DNA of 64,000 nt from Lantana camara (GCA_037501455.1 CM074862.1:65813501-65877500); one strand, 5' to 3'. Shown: positions 46,257-58,700, numbered from the stretch's first letter. Made by a program: numbers and translations. Notes: generated by a model not told the origin, from the sequence alone.

Positions 46257-46580
46257 TACCTCATTAATCGTGTTTCTGATTCGTCTCAATTATTCTGAAT
46301 TTGGTAGAAATTCTTAGGCTTAGATGCGAATTAGGTATTCATGAGTTCTTTTAGAAAGCCTGAATTACGAAACTGTAATTTTTCTTGAATTTCTGAAACT
46401 GTTTTCTTAAATTGTGTTTTTGAAAACCGTTTTGATTGAAATCTATTTAAATCGTATTTTTCTTAATTTTGGATTGAACCGGGTTTTGAAGAAACCCAAA
46501 ATACGAAACGGAACACGAAAAGGACGAGCCTAGGCGTGCTAACACGTCGCACGCCCAAGCCCCGTCGCTGCCGCCCTTCC

Positions 46581-46646
46581 CTCCCGCAACCGCGCGGGAG
46601 GCCGCCCTAGGCGCGCCGGCCTGCCCCTTCCGCAGCCGTGCGGGAG
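46581..46646 (+). repeat. Paired GC-rich leader hairpins (plus copy)
   Basis: 46581-46600 CTCCCGC-AACCGC-GCGGGAG is perfect. 46629-46646 TTCCGC-AGCCGT-GCGGGA pairs with one wobble. Counterparts are at 27600-27619 and 27544-27563. Confidence 0.78.
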
Positions 46647-47949
46647 CGTCCACCCGGGGACGTGCGGGACAGCCCGCCCACGCTGCGCGCACGTTGGCGG
46701 AAATCGCTGTCAGCTGTGCGCCCAGCTGGTGCGCGCGCTGCTGCACAGCGGGCGGGCAATCCCACGTTGTCCTGGGCCCGTGTTTTCGTGTTTCGTATTT
46801 TCGGTCCTTAAAATCCCGATTTAATTTTATTTTAATTTTATCTTTTGAAATCAGTTTTGCTAAAATAGAATTATTTTAAATTTTCGGTTAAATTAGGATT
46901 CTTGAGAAATTAAGCGATTTAAATTTTGAGAAATTACAAACCTTAATTTTGAAAATATTGAAAGAATAAAATTATTAATTTTCAGAAATTAATTGGAATT
47001 TTATTAGTTTATTATTTTTCGGGTTTTATTGAAAAGGCTCTTAAACAAGAATTGCATCTAAGTTGTGTTTTAAGCTATTAGAGGTTAAAGCGAGAATATT
47101 AATTTATTGGTTAAATTTAAATTCTTGCAATTTATGCATGTTAGGTGATCATGGGTTTAGACTTATGTAAGGTTTTAATTTATGCACATGGATGGTTTAA
47201 ATTGGGGTTGGAGCCCTATAGTTGCGTTTTACAATTGAGGTTGGAGCCTCACTTATTTGCATACTGTTATGTGATTTATTATGTGGCTTTCCATATTACT
47301 GCTTTTGAGGCCGGGGTATGCCCCGTGTAATTGTGTAAGGCCAATATGAAGATTGAGCCTTATTACTTTATGTCTTTTTCTTTTTATTGTAATTTGAGAG
47401 TAGAGATAGGAGGTGAGGTTTTTATTTTCATTTTGGAGACAATGCACCCATGGAGTAAGATGGACCACATTCAAGTAACAAGGAGGCCATAAGTGAAGAC
47501 CCCTCAAAATGTTAGGAAGGGGAATCTCCATTGTAAAATGTAATAGAGATAGGGCTCGTATTTTGTTACAGCTTTCCCTTATGTGATTTAAACTGTTTAT
47601 GTGGCATGTATGTTAGAACTTGTGATTGTGGAGTGTCTCCCACAAATCACCCATAAGATAGGTAGAACCCATGATCATCTCATGTTAGTATCATACTAGG
47701 ACATGTTATCTGTTTATGTGCTTGTTTTAAATGCATTTAAGTTGTACTTGCATTAATCAAGACTAATAAAATTGGATAACATATATGTTGGTGAGGTCGA
47801 ACCGGATAACTCTCCGGTTGATTCGAAAATTCCCATTAAATATTAAGCTAATTTCGAACAAATAGGTGTTTAATTCAAGATGCAAATTTCGAATTAAATT
47901 CCTAGCATTCCATCAATAGGTTTTGAGTTTAGTAAGTGAAGCTGGTTAT

Positions 47950-48270
47950 TGTCTGCGAGTCGTGGGATAGCTAGTGGAGCTTATTAGTTCTCAGTTACCT
48001 AATTGATCATTTTAAATAATCAATATTTCGTGATCAATTTTGGCAAGGGCGATGTCCGCGAGTCGTAGGTCGTTTGAACTAAGTTTTGATCATGATCTTA
48101 TGATTTATGGGTCTAGCTTAACGCCTAAGTAAATATGGATGTCGCACGAGTCGTGGGTCCATATTCAAAGAAAGCTGATGCAAAAACAATTACTAAGAGT
48201 TCTAAAGGTGTTAGAATTGGTAAGTTGTACCTACCTAGGGTTCTTACTTAGAATGTCCACGAGTCGTGGG
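47950..48270 (+). repeat. Four-copy leader motif array (plus copy)
   Basis: TGTCCGCGAGTCGTGGG-like motifs at 47950-47966, 48053-48069, 48140-48157 and 48254-48270, spaced 103, 87 and 114 bp. This mirrors the spacing of the minus copy. Confidence 0.85.
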
Positions 48271-48380
48271 TTCGAGGTAAAATGCCTAGGATCTTAGTAC
48301 CCATTGGGAAGCGTGTTCCTCTTAGATCTTTGGGAATTCTAGATCTTGGAAAAACAAAGGGAGCAACGCACGTAGCGACT

Positions 48381-48724
48381 GGACCAGTTCGAAAATTTCC
48401 ATATTCACCGACTTTGATCTCACATTCGAGGGAGCTTCTTTACCATTATTGTGGACATAACAACCATACTTATGATGGTTGTAGAAGATGGTTGGGTTAT
48501 TGTCTGTATTGTGGGAGCGATGAGCATCAAGTAGACATATGCCCAAAGCGACCAGGGAAGCCTATCGGGGGTGAGAGACCGTTTGTTCGGGATCGGGCTG
48601 TTAGGAATAGTACCCTAGAAAGCCGATTGTATATCCGTTTTGTGCTTTTCCTTATTGTAATCACAAACAATCTTTGAATAAAATAACGAATTGAGGCAAC
48701 ACTTCTTTATATGCTCTTGTTTGG
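48381..48724 (+). repeat. Duplicated junction: family-B gag tail plus Angela LTR head
   Basis: About 340 bp nearly identical to 45205-45548. It contains the cysteine-rich end of family-B gag (48381-48598) and the first 125 bp of an Angela-like LTR (48599-48724), including the exact gag/LTR join. It sits between the copia leader and copia gag, replacing the start of gag. Confidence 0.88.
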
Positions 48725-51700
48725 GAATTCTGAGAAGAGAACTTATGTTCTCTTCGAAGGGGAGCCTAGTCCCGAAGGGGACGCTCCCACTCGGGCCGAG
48801 CGGGATGCGATCCAGAAGTGGAAGGATGATAATCTCCAAGCCCGTTGCCTTATGTTGGCTAACATGTCTCCGGACTTGCAAAGGCAACATGAGGCCATGG
48901 AATTTGCTTGGGAGATTTACGACCACTTAGAGCAACTTTACCACCCTCATGAACGTGTTACAAGGTATAACACTTCAAAGGAATTGTTCCACTTGAGAAT
49001 GAGGGAAGGTTCCAGTGTCCATGAATATGGACTCAAGTTTCTCGCCCTTACTGAGAAACTTGCTTCCATGGACATGCCACTGAAAGATGAGCTTTCAGTG
49101 GACTTGTTGCTAGCCTCGCTCCCACCATCATTTAACCCATTTGTCCTTAACTTCAATATGAATCATGCTGGTGCTACTGTAGCTGAGCTGATTAGTCAGC
49201 TTGTGACTGCTGAAAGCACGATCAAGAAGGACAATACGGTTTTGATGGTGAATACTCCATCTTCCTCTTCTGGGCCTTCTAAAGGTAAGGGCAAGAAAGC
49301 CCAAAAGAAGAAGAAGAAACCCCTTAGGCCCACTGGTGGCATTTCGAAGGGGAAGGCCCAAAAGAAGAAGCGTGATCAGAAAGAGGATGTTTGCTTCCAT
49401 TGTGGCAAAGCGAGACATTGGAGGAGAAACTGCCCAGAGTACAAGGCTACTCTAAAGAAAGGTATCTTTCTCATTGAAGTAAATCTTTCTATTAATTCTA
49501 GTTCTTGGGTACTTGATACCGGTTGTGGAACTCATATCTGTAATGATGTACAGATGCTAAGTGAAGTCCAACAACTCAAAGAAGGAGAATGTGTCTTGAA
49601 GATCGGCGATGGCTCAAACGTTGAAGCTCGAGCTTTAGGCACAATTAGATTAGACTTAGGTAGTTTTGAGTTAGTCTTAAATAAAGTCCTTTATGTACTA
49701 AGCATTATTCGTAATATAATTTCTGTTCCAATTTTAGATTGTGAAGGTTATGAAACTTATATTAAGAATGGTAAATACTTTATCAAACGGAACAACTCTT
49801 CCGTTCACATTGGTACTCTAAGTAATGGACTTTATCTAACTCAGAATATCAATATTATGAATATACAAACGAAGCGTAAGAGAGATGACAAAGTTTCAGC
49901 TCCCTTATGGCGCGCTAGATTAGGACACATTTCCAAGAACATAATTAGCAAGATAAAAACTTTAGGATCATTCTCTGAAAATGATCTTAAGGAGTTAACT
50001 TCTTGCGAATCCTGTCTCAAAGGAAAGATGTCCAAAGTTCCTTTTAAAGGGACTGTGGAACGTGCCACTAAGGTCTTGGATTTGATCCATTCTGATGTTT
50101 GTGGACCGCTCAGTGTAAGCACTAGAAACAATCATCAGTATTTCATAACCTTTACCGATGACTTTAGTCAATATGGTTATGTATACTTAATGAAGTATAA
50201 ATCTGAAGCATTTGAGAAATTCTTAGAATTTCAAAAGGAGGTTGAGAACCAAACTGGTCACAAGATCAAAGCACTTTGATCTGATCGAGGAGGCGAGTAT
50301 CTTAGTGAAGAATTCCTTAATCATCTCAATGATAATGGGATTATCTCTCAGTGGACTCCTCCAGGAACTCCTCAGCTTAATGGAGTTTCTAAGAGAAGGA
50401 ATTGAACCTTACTTGATATGGTTCGTTCCATGATGAGTTTCACTGACTTACCACCTTCTTTCTGAGGTTATGCCCTAGAAAGTGCAGCAAAGATTTTGAA
50501 TCTAGTACCCTCTAAGTCAGTCCTTAAAACGCCCTATGAAATGTGGCATGGTAAAATCCCTAGTTATTCTTACTTAAGAATTTGGGGTTGTCCTGCTTAC
50601 GTGAAGAGGATAGTGGGAGATAAGTTAGAATCTCGTTCTAACTTATGCTACTTTGTAGGTTATCCTAAGGAATCCATAGGATACTACTTCTACGATCAAT
50701 CTGAGCAAAAGGTGTTTGTTTCCAGAAATGCCACTTTTCTAGAGGAACTATTCCTTAAAGAAAAGAAAGGCAAGATCATAGAATTAGAAAAAGTACAAAG
50801 TGAACCCACACCACCCATTGAAGAAACGTACCCTTCTGATCAACCACAACCAATCATGAATTTCGATACACACGCAAATCCTCCTCTAAGGCGTTCTGAA
50901 TGCACTCCTAGACAACCGGAGAGATGGTATGGATTCTTCCATGAGATCCCTCAAAAGGATAATGATCCTTTAACATATGAGTAGGCACTTTCAGATTCTG
51001 ACTCTGAACAGTGGATAGAAGCCATGAAATCCGAAATGGATTCCATGAACTCCAATCAAGTTTGGACCTTGGTAGATTTGCCTGATGGGGTCAAACCCAT
51101 AGGTTGCAAATGGATCTTTAAGAGAAAGCTTGGAGTTGATGGAAGCATTAGAGCCTACAAAGCAAGACTGGTTGCGAAAGGATTCACTCAAACACCAGGC
51201 ATGGACTTTGATGAAACTTTTTCACCAGTTGCAATGCAAAAGTCTATTCGGATCATGCTTGCCATTGCTGCATATTATGACTATGAGATATGACAAATGG
51301 ATGTGAAAACTGCATTTCTCAATGGTGACATTGATAAAGACGTTTACATGGAGCAACCCATAGGTTTCACATTCAGTGGGAGTGAGCAAAAGGTTTGCAA
51401 ACTCCAAAGATCAATCTATGGATTGAAATAGGCTTCTAGGAATTGGAACACTCGATTTGATGAATCAGTCAAAGCGTTTGGCTTCATTCAAATTTCGAAT
51501 GAATCATGTGTGTATAGAAAGGAATTGGAGACCTCAGTGCAATTCTTAGTACTTTATGTTGATGACATCCTTCTTATTGGGAATTCGAAGGATGACATGA
51601 AAGTAACTAAGTTATGGTTATCAAACCAATTTGAGATGAAAGATCTTGGTGATGCGTCCTATATCCTTGGAATAAAAATCTATCGAGATAGATCTAGAAG

Positions 51701-52544
51701 GTTAATAGGACTATCACAGTCGATTTACATTAACAAAGTACTGAAGAGATTCAATATGGAGTCAGCAAAGGTTAAGAACCTTCCTATGAGTGTAGGAACA
51801 TGTCTTTCAAAGAAGATGCGTCCTAAGACTAACCTTGAGAAGGATAGAATGACTCATACACCTTATGCATCAGCAATAGGTAGCATAATGTATGCAATGT
51901 TATGTACTCGACCGGATGTGGCTTATGCACTTAGTGTTACAAGTCGTTTCCAATCTGACCCTGGAGATGGTCACTGGGCTGCCGTGAAGAATATTCTTAA
52001 ATACTTGAAAAGTCCTAAAGATTTATTCTTAGTTTACGGAGGTCAGAAAGATCTTATTGTCGAAGGATACTGCGATGCAAGCTTTGCATCTGACTTAGAT
52101 GATTTTAAGTCAATGTCAGGATACATTTGCTGCCTAAACGGCGGAGCAGTGAGTTGGAAGAGTTCCAAGCAAACTACCACTGCAGATTCGACCACTGAGG
52201 CCGAATACTTAGCTGCAAATGATGCAGCTAAGGAAGGTGTTTGGATTAGAAACTTCATTCAAGAGTTGAATGTTGTTCCTAGCATGAAATACCCTATTAC
52301 TGTGTTTTGTGACAACACTGGGGCGGTTGCTCAAGCAAGAGAACCAAGATCTCAGCAACGAACCAAGCACATTATGAGGAAGTATCACCTAATCCATGAT
52401 ATTATCAAAAGAGGAGATGTGCTAATTGAGAGGGTCACATCATCAGAGAACGTGGCAGATCCACTTACTAAACCCCTTAGTCGTGAAGCTTTCAAAGGTC
52501 ATCTTCAGAAGATGGGACTTAGAGTAGCTTTAGAATGGCTTTGA
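48725..52544 (+). pseudogene. Angela-like copia gag-pol, one frame with six stops
   Basis: A single frame from LTR-derived codons into Gag (GNSEKRTYVLFEGEPSP) through to RNase H, with no frameshift. Gag has ELFHLRMREGSSVHEY and a zinc knuckle CFHCGKARHWRRNCPEY. Protease is WVLDTGCGTHIC. Integrase has the GAG-pre region LWRARLGHISK, Asp in HSDVCGPL and Asp in SDRGGEY, but the expected catalytic Glu is Lys in NGVSKRRN. RT has CKWIFKRKLG, YVDD at 51555-51566 and SIYGLK. RNase H has GYCDASFASDLDDFKSMSGY and ends KMGLRVALEWL. Stops lie at 50277, 50403, 50463, 50982, 51291 and 51429. The Gag N-terminus is missing. Integrase and RT resemble Angela of cereals most closely. Confidence 0.92.
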
Positions 52545-52560
52545 CGGGCAAGTGGGAGAT
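52545..52560 (+). other. Polypurine tract, Angela-like plus copy
   Basis: CGGGCAAGTGGGAGAT begins right after the TGA of gag-pol and abuts the 3' LTR. Confidence 0.92.
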
Positions 52561-55500
52561 TTTTAGGAATAGTGCCCTAGAAAGCCGATTGTGTATCCAC
52601 TTTGTGCTTTTCCTTATTGTAATCACAGACAATCTTTGAATGAAATAACGAATTGAGGCAACACTTCTTTATATGCTCTTGTTTGGTATGCGTTTACTTT
52701 ATCTGTGCATGTATGAGAACTACCCTAATCCTGATGACTTTAGGACTCTACCATTTAGGTAAAATGGTTCATGAAACGAGCCCTATATCACATAAGTCAT
52801 GATTAGTAAAATACTCCAAGCCGATGAGTCCTACAGACAGTGGGAGTGTCAACCTGACTCCTCTAAGGCTTGCTTGTGGGATCACGCCCTTAAGAAGGAC
52901 CACCTTGTTTCATGGAGGTGCTAAGTGTATAGTTGATACGTGCGTGATACATGAGGGTTCTTACTTCAATAAGTAAGTTCACTGAGGTGCCCCGTGTGAG
53001 AAGATTCCTAAATGGGAAAGGAAGTTTCTATTTCAGGAAATGGAAACTTCCAGATTAGGAAATATCTCACGAGTCATTGATGTGATTAATTGATCCTTAA
53101 GACTTGAGGTTCCTTCTCACTTTATAAGTTAACTCTGTAGTCTTAGGTATAAGTTTTAAAGCGTGTCGCCTTAGACAACTGATTCAAGGCTTATGCTGGG
53201 GCTGCACAAGTGATTCATGAAAGTGAATGAGAATCAAGAAAGGACCTACACTTGCATATGCAAGGTGATCTCTTATTGTGTAAGTCATTCATATGCCATA
53301 TGGAGTCCTTGGCCAAGGCAGTAGATCAAGATATCAAGAAAAGGGTTTCTTGGATTGAGATCAAATGGATATGAAATGCACTTAGCTTTAAGACCAGATT
53401 ATTAGGGTTCTGATTATTCCTTTGCCCTAGATCTTGGTTGAGAGATAGTAAGTAGAAGGATTGTATCTCCCATGAATCAATGACTTAAAGGTTCTGTCGA
53501 ATCCGAACATTCCAATTCAGCTAGGGGTTAAACACCTGTTGCTAGACTATGGTCGTTTAATCTGTGGACTGATTAATTAATTAGTGAATTAATTAATTAG
53601 GGTCACTGCTAATTGGATTGAGAACATAGAGGGTCACACACAACAACTTGGTTACATGATTTGAGGCTTTAAAATGATTAAACGAGTTAATCGGGCCAAG
53701 AGGGTTCCACACGTGTGAAACCACACTTGTGGGTCACGTGAGTGACACGTGTCCTTGTGACACATGTCCCACACGTGTAAATATATATATATTGTATATA
53801 TATATTAAATAATTAATTTCTTAATTATTTAATAGACTTTGGTTTAATTTTGAATTAAAAAGAAAGTCTAATTTTGGAGAAAATAATCTAGTTAATTAAT
53901 TATGAATTAATTAATTAGATAGAATAAGTTATTTATTTTAAATAAATAAATAAAATGGTTCATGAAACGAGCCCTATATCACATAAGTCATGATTAGTAA
54001 AATACTCCAAGCCGATGAGTCCTACAGACAGTGGGAGTGTCAACCTGACTCCTCTAAGGCTTGCTTGTGGGATCACGCCCTTAAGAAGGACCACCTTGTT
54101 TCATGGAGGTGCTAAGTGTATAGTTGATACGTGCGTGATACATGAGGGTTCTTACTTCAATAAGTAAGTTCACTGAGGTGCCCCGTGTGAGAAGATTCCT
54201 AAATGGGAAAGGAAGTTTCTATTTCAGGAAATGGAAACTTCCAGATTAGGAAATATCTCACGAGTCATTGATGTGATTAATTGATCCTTAAGACTTGAGG
54301 TTCCTTCTCACTTTATAAGTTAACTCTGTAGTCTTAGGTATAAGTTTTAAAGCGTGTCGCCTTAGACAACTGATTCAAGGCTTATGCTGGGGCTGCACAA
54401 GTGATTCATGAAAGTGAATGAGAATCAAGAAAGGACCTACACTTGCATATGCAAGGTGATCTCTTATTGTGTAAGTCATTCATATGCCATATGGAGTCCT
54501 TGGCCAAGGCAGTAGATCAAGATATCAAGAAAAGGGTTTCTTGGATTGAGATCAAATGGATATGAAATGCACTTAGCTTTAAGACCAGATTATTAGGGTT
54601 CTGATTATTCCTTTGCCCTAGATCTTGGTTGAGAGATAGTAAGTAGAAGGATTGTATCTCCCATGAATCAATGACTTAAAGGTTCTGTCGAATCCGAACA
54701 TTCCAATTCAGCTAGGGGTTAAACACCTGTTGCTAGACTATGGTCGTTTAATCTGTGGACTGATTAATTAATTAGTGAATTAATTAATTAGGGTCACTGC
54801 TAATTGGATTGAGAACATAGAGGGTCACACACAACAACTTGGTTACATGATTTGAGGCTTTAAAATGATTAAACGAGTTAATCGGGCCAAGAGGGTTCCA
54901 CACGTGTGAAACCACACTTGTGGGTCACGTGAGTGACACGTGTCCTTGTGACACATGTCCCACACGTGTAAATATATATATATTGTATATATATATTAAA
55001 TAATTAATTTCTTAATTATTTAATAGACTTTGGTTTAATTTTGAATTAAAAAGAAAGTCTAATTTTGGAGAAAATAATCTAGTTAATTAATTATGAATTA
55101 ATTAATTAGATAAAATAAGTTATTTATTTTAAATAAATAAAGAATAAAATTATCCAAAAATAGTTTGGATATTTTTAGCTCTCTTGAAAGTTGATTTGAA
55201 TTTGAATTCAATGTCAAAGTCAAAATTACTTGATGATCAAGTAATAGGAGAGAGAGGGACCAAAACCCTAGTCCATAAGGACTAGGAATTTCGGCCACTC
55301 CCTTATTATAAATAGGGGAGCTCGAGCTCCCCTTAGAGCAAAATTGGCAATTCTTTTGGTTCATGTGTTGAACACCATCCTTTCTCCAAGATAAACGAAA
55401 CCCTAGGTTAAGCCTAAACACTAACTAGAGAACTAGCATCCTTACTAGTTTGATTGTGATCAAGTTGGTGGACTATCTCTAGAGAGCTTTATGTTAGAAG

Positions 55501-55701
55501 TTTGAAGATTCGAGCTTTATCAAGGAGAGGGGATCAAGCCGCGAGAAGAGCGTTCTTGGGTGGCTTGAAACGCTTCAAGAAAGAATAAAAGAAAAGTAAG
55601 TTTCTTAACTCTACGAATTTGGATACACGATTGCGAGTCCAAGGTCCTTTTGTTGGAAAATTTTTAAATTTTCGATGCTTTCTGCTTCGTATTTTCCAAA
55701 A
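52561..55701 (+). repeat. Angela-like 3' LTR with internal 1.19-kb tandem duplication
   Basis: Starts TTTTAGGAATAGTGCCC (TG changed to TT) and ends TTTTCCAAAA, where TTTTCCAACA is expected. Length is about 3.14 kb because 52761-53952 is repeated at 53953-55141. Without the extra unit it is about 1.95 kb. Each unit carries a G-box cluster reduced to four intact CACGTG (53708-53775 and 54899-54966). The TATA region near 55305-55320 is followed by the palindrome GGGGAGCTCGAGCTCCCC. Confidence 0.88.
52761..55141 (+). repeat. Near-identical 1192-bp tandem duplication
   Basis: Units 52761-53952 and 53953-55141 read the same, apart from one substitution seen by eye (GATAGAATAAG against GATAAAATAAG) and the unit ends. 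The join falls in AAATAAATAAATAAAATGG, so short AATAAA repeats may have mediated it. Confidence 0.9.
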
Positions 55702-58700
55702 AGTTCTTCTTCCCACAATCCTACTCCACACCATGAAACAGTGGATGAAATGTTTGGTGAGGTTAGAGATGTGAACTTGGACGCCGCCGTGTTGGCCAAG
55801 GGGAAAGGAACGTTGATCACCTTTTTGAGTAAATGGATCTGGTCCTGGAAGCAGAGCGACAAGGCTAACTTTGCCCTTGACAGAAAGTGCCACCAACCCT
55901 TAACATCATACTGTAACAGTGGCAATTCGGGGTCCAACTCAAGAAGAGACGGTTGGTCCCTCGGAGGGACCTCCTACCAAGCGTAGGAAAAGAACCAGGA
56001 AATCTAAGAAATTTACAGAGGAAGAAAGTTCCGGTATGCAAGCTACGGAGAGGACTCCAGACAAAATTAAGAGTAACATATCCATGGGGGATTTGGTTAC
56101 AATGAGGGCACCTAGATATTGGGATGAACGGTTCACTTATAGATTACCGGCCGCGCACGAGAGAGCTAATAACCCCCCTTCCCCTAGGGAGATGGCGGTC
56201 TATAAGGACGCAATTGAGGCAGGGGGGTTGAGATTTCCCATTTCCGTTCCAGTGGCAAGCATCCTCAATCTTTTGAATTTGAGGCCTTCCCAAATTGTTC
56301 CCAAAGGCGTAGCCCTCATCAACGCCTTTGTAGTTCTGATAAAGTATACTAGAAATGAGTCCACTATTCACAATTTTAATACCCTCTTCCAGGTGGTCCG
56401 CTCACCACGCTCATCTCCCACGGTCGGATTCTATTACATTCAAGCCAAATCTAAATTGAGGTTGATAGACTCGCCTTCGTCGTCTTATGGAACTGAGTGG
56501 AAGGAGAAATTCTTCTTCGTGAGGGCCCCCGAGGGCGAGGACTTTGGTGTCCCATGAGAGTGGGTGAATCATGGAGAGGGGCCTCTTATAAGATCCCGCC
56601 TAAACCCCTCATTTCCCTTGTCATGGGCTCAGGAATTGGCCCTTGCCATGAGGAACGCTCGATGGCTCATTAAGGCCAAAGAATTAATGGATGACGAAGA
56701 GGTTCTAATTCTCTGTGGGCTCATGAATGACCATGAATTGATCTGCTAACCCGCTCGCTCGAAACTTGGAAAGAGATGGTTAGATTCTAGGAAACTAACT
56801 TTTAGATAGGACCACTAACTTTATCCATGGTAAACCTTGATCCATGAAGATTGGCCCTTGTTTCCTTTTCTTCCTTTTTCTTTCTGACAGGCCCAAGTAT
56901 ACTGATGGCTGGAAGAGAGGGAATGCGTAACGTGGCAGCACTTTTGGGTAATCGGGGGCAACCCCAGAACCAACAACAACAACAACAGAACCAATAGAGG
57001 TAAGGCCGCACGGGCGGCGGCCGAGGAGACGACCCTGGTGGAAGCAGTTTGAGCGCCCCTAGCAGGGGGCGAGGGGAAGGTAGAGGGTCTACCGCATAAA
57101 CAAGTATCATCCCTTGCCCCGAGGGTAATACTTCGGCGAGTGGGAACAGGCCTCTTCATCTTGGCCCCAATGAGCACCGCGGGCAACACTCAGGCGTGGT
57201 TATCACTGAGCTCCCCGAGGGTGTTTCTCCCCCCTCGAGAAAGAGGAAGAGGTTCCCGGATTCTGTACTGGTGATAGGGAAGGGGAAGCAAGTGGTGGTT
57301 GGTGAGCCTGGGGAAGGTGAGACTTCCTCTTTCAAGGGCGACCGTATTTGAAATTTTGAGCACAACGGGGATACTTCCTACCAACGATCCCCCTCCGCCG
57401 GCCCCACTATGCTACTGGACTGCCCCTCGGTGTAGAACTTAGTCCATGGGATCTACCACCGACTACAGTTTACCGGTGAAGACTTGTGCCATGCTCTCAT
57501 AGCGGTAAACTATTTAGCCAGAGCACTAATCAGGTGGTTGAAGACCTATGCCATGCTCTCACAGTGGTAAGTGTTATATTATTCCATAAGCTACTTCTAG
57601 ACTCTTGGTTCCTCATTCTCATCTCGAAATTTGCTTAAGTGTGGTTTGAACATCTTGCAGGAAGTCCTCCCGAGGGTCAAGAAGATGGTTCGCGCTGCCA
57701 ACCCTGCACAGCTCCAGGAACAGAATGCGTGTTGAGGGCCAGGCTTGAGTCCCTCGAGACTGAGCATAGCAAAGTTAAGAGAGAGTTGGAGAAGAGTGAG
57801 GAGTCTCGCAAGAAGGCTCGTGCTAAGGTGAACAGGTGCAAGGTCTTCAACAAGGGTCTGGCTATAGATTTGGATGAGCGGAACAAGCAACTCAACGATG
57901 CCAAGAAGTAATACACCCAGGCCACAAAGCTGCTTAGAGTACCAAGAAGTTTCTTAGAGTGCCAAGAAGCTGCTTCCTGATCGCATATCCGGGGCCAACC
58001 GCGAGGTTCTTCTCAAGTTTTCTCACTCTAAGGTCTTCGGGTTTTCCGCCAACTTGCACTATTACGACGAGGCTCAAAAGGCCTTCAACCTGACGGTGTC
58101 TCAGCTAATCACATTGGGCTTGGCGAAACCTGAGTCTTGAGGACACTGGCGCATAGGGTTGTAGTATGACGAAGATTTGAAAGAGCCTGCAGCGGATGAG
58201 GGGAACCCTGAAGATAACTTAACTAAGCCGGAATATAATGACTTAGTGGCTCTTCTTCAGGATGAGTTTATGAGGGCCCATGCGACCACGGAGGCGCCAA
58301 CAGTGGTGGAATATACGAATGGGTTACTGACGGTGTCTCAGCTAATCACATTGGGCTTGGCGAAACCTGAGTCTCGAGGACACTTGCGCATAGGGTTGTA
58401 GTATGATGAAGATTTGAAAGAGCCTGCAGCGGATGAGGGGAACCCTGAAGATAACTTAACTAAGCCAGAATATAATGACTTAGTGGCTCTTCTTCAGGAT
58501 GAGTTTATGAGGGCCCATGCAACCACCGAGGCGCCAGCAGTGGTGGAATATACCGAAGGGGTTACTGATGTTGTACCTACCCCCAAGGGCTCAACAGTTG
58601 TTACCGTCCATATCCAGGCTAACGAGGATACTCCCACACAAGCGGTCGAGACCGTCATGCCCCAAGATGTCCCTGCACCCAACGCTCCAACGACAAGCGC

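Larger units (their letters stand above)
46257..48380 (+). other. Long 5' leader of Angela-like plus copy
   Basis: Non-coding and collinear with 27937-25870 inverted. GC-rich island 46525-46790 with two hairpins, AT-rich zone 46800-47140, four-copy motif array 47950-48270. Collinearity with the other copy ends at about 48370, where the duplicated junction begins. Short ORFs are not conserved. Confidence 0.75.
45423..55701 (+). mobile_element. Angela-like Ty1/copia element, rearranged
   Basis: Plus-strand element: shortened 5' LTR 45423-46242, primer site 46245-46256, leader to 48380, an inserted copy of its own left junction (48381-48724), gag-pol to 52544, polypurine tract 52545-52560, 3' LTR 52561-55701 with an internal tandem duplication. 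It interrupts family-B gag on the left, but the right flank is a Tat element and no target duplication is found (CGGGC against AGTTC). So the right junction was formed by rearrangement, not simple insertion. Confidence 0.9.

Noticed and set aside
48282..48677. Single ORF joining copia leader and zinc-knuckle residues
   Set aside because: It is a chance fusion across the duplicated junction: leader, family-B gag tail and LTR head in succession.
55919..56557. Possible host gene on the plus strand
   Set aside because: The domain is the one found in antisense ORFs of Tat retroelements, and Tat pol lies next to it in the expected orientation.
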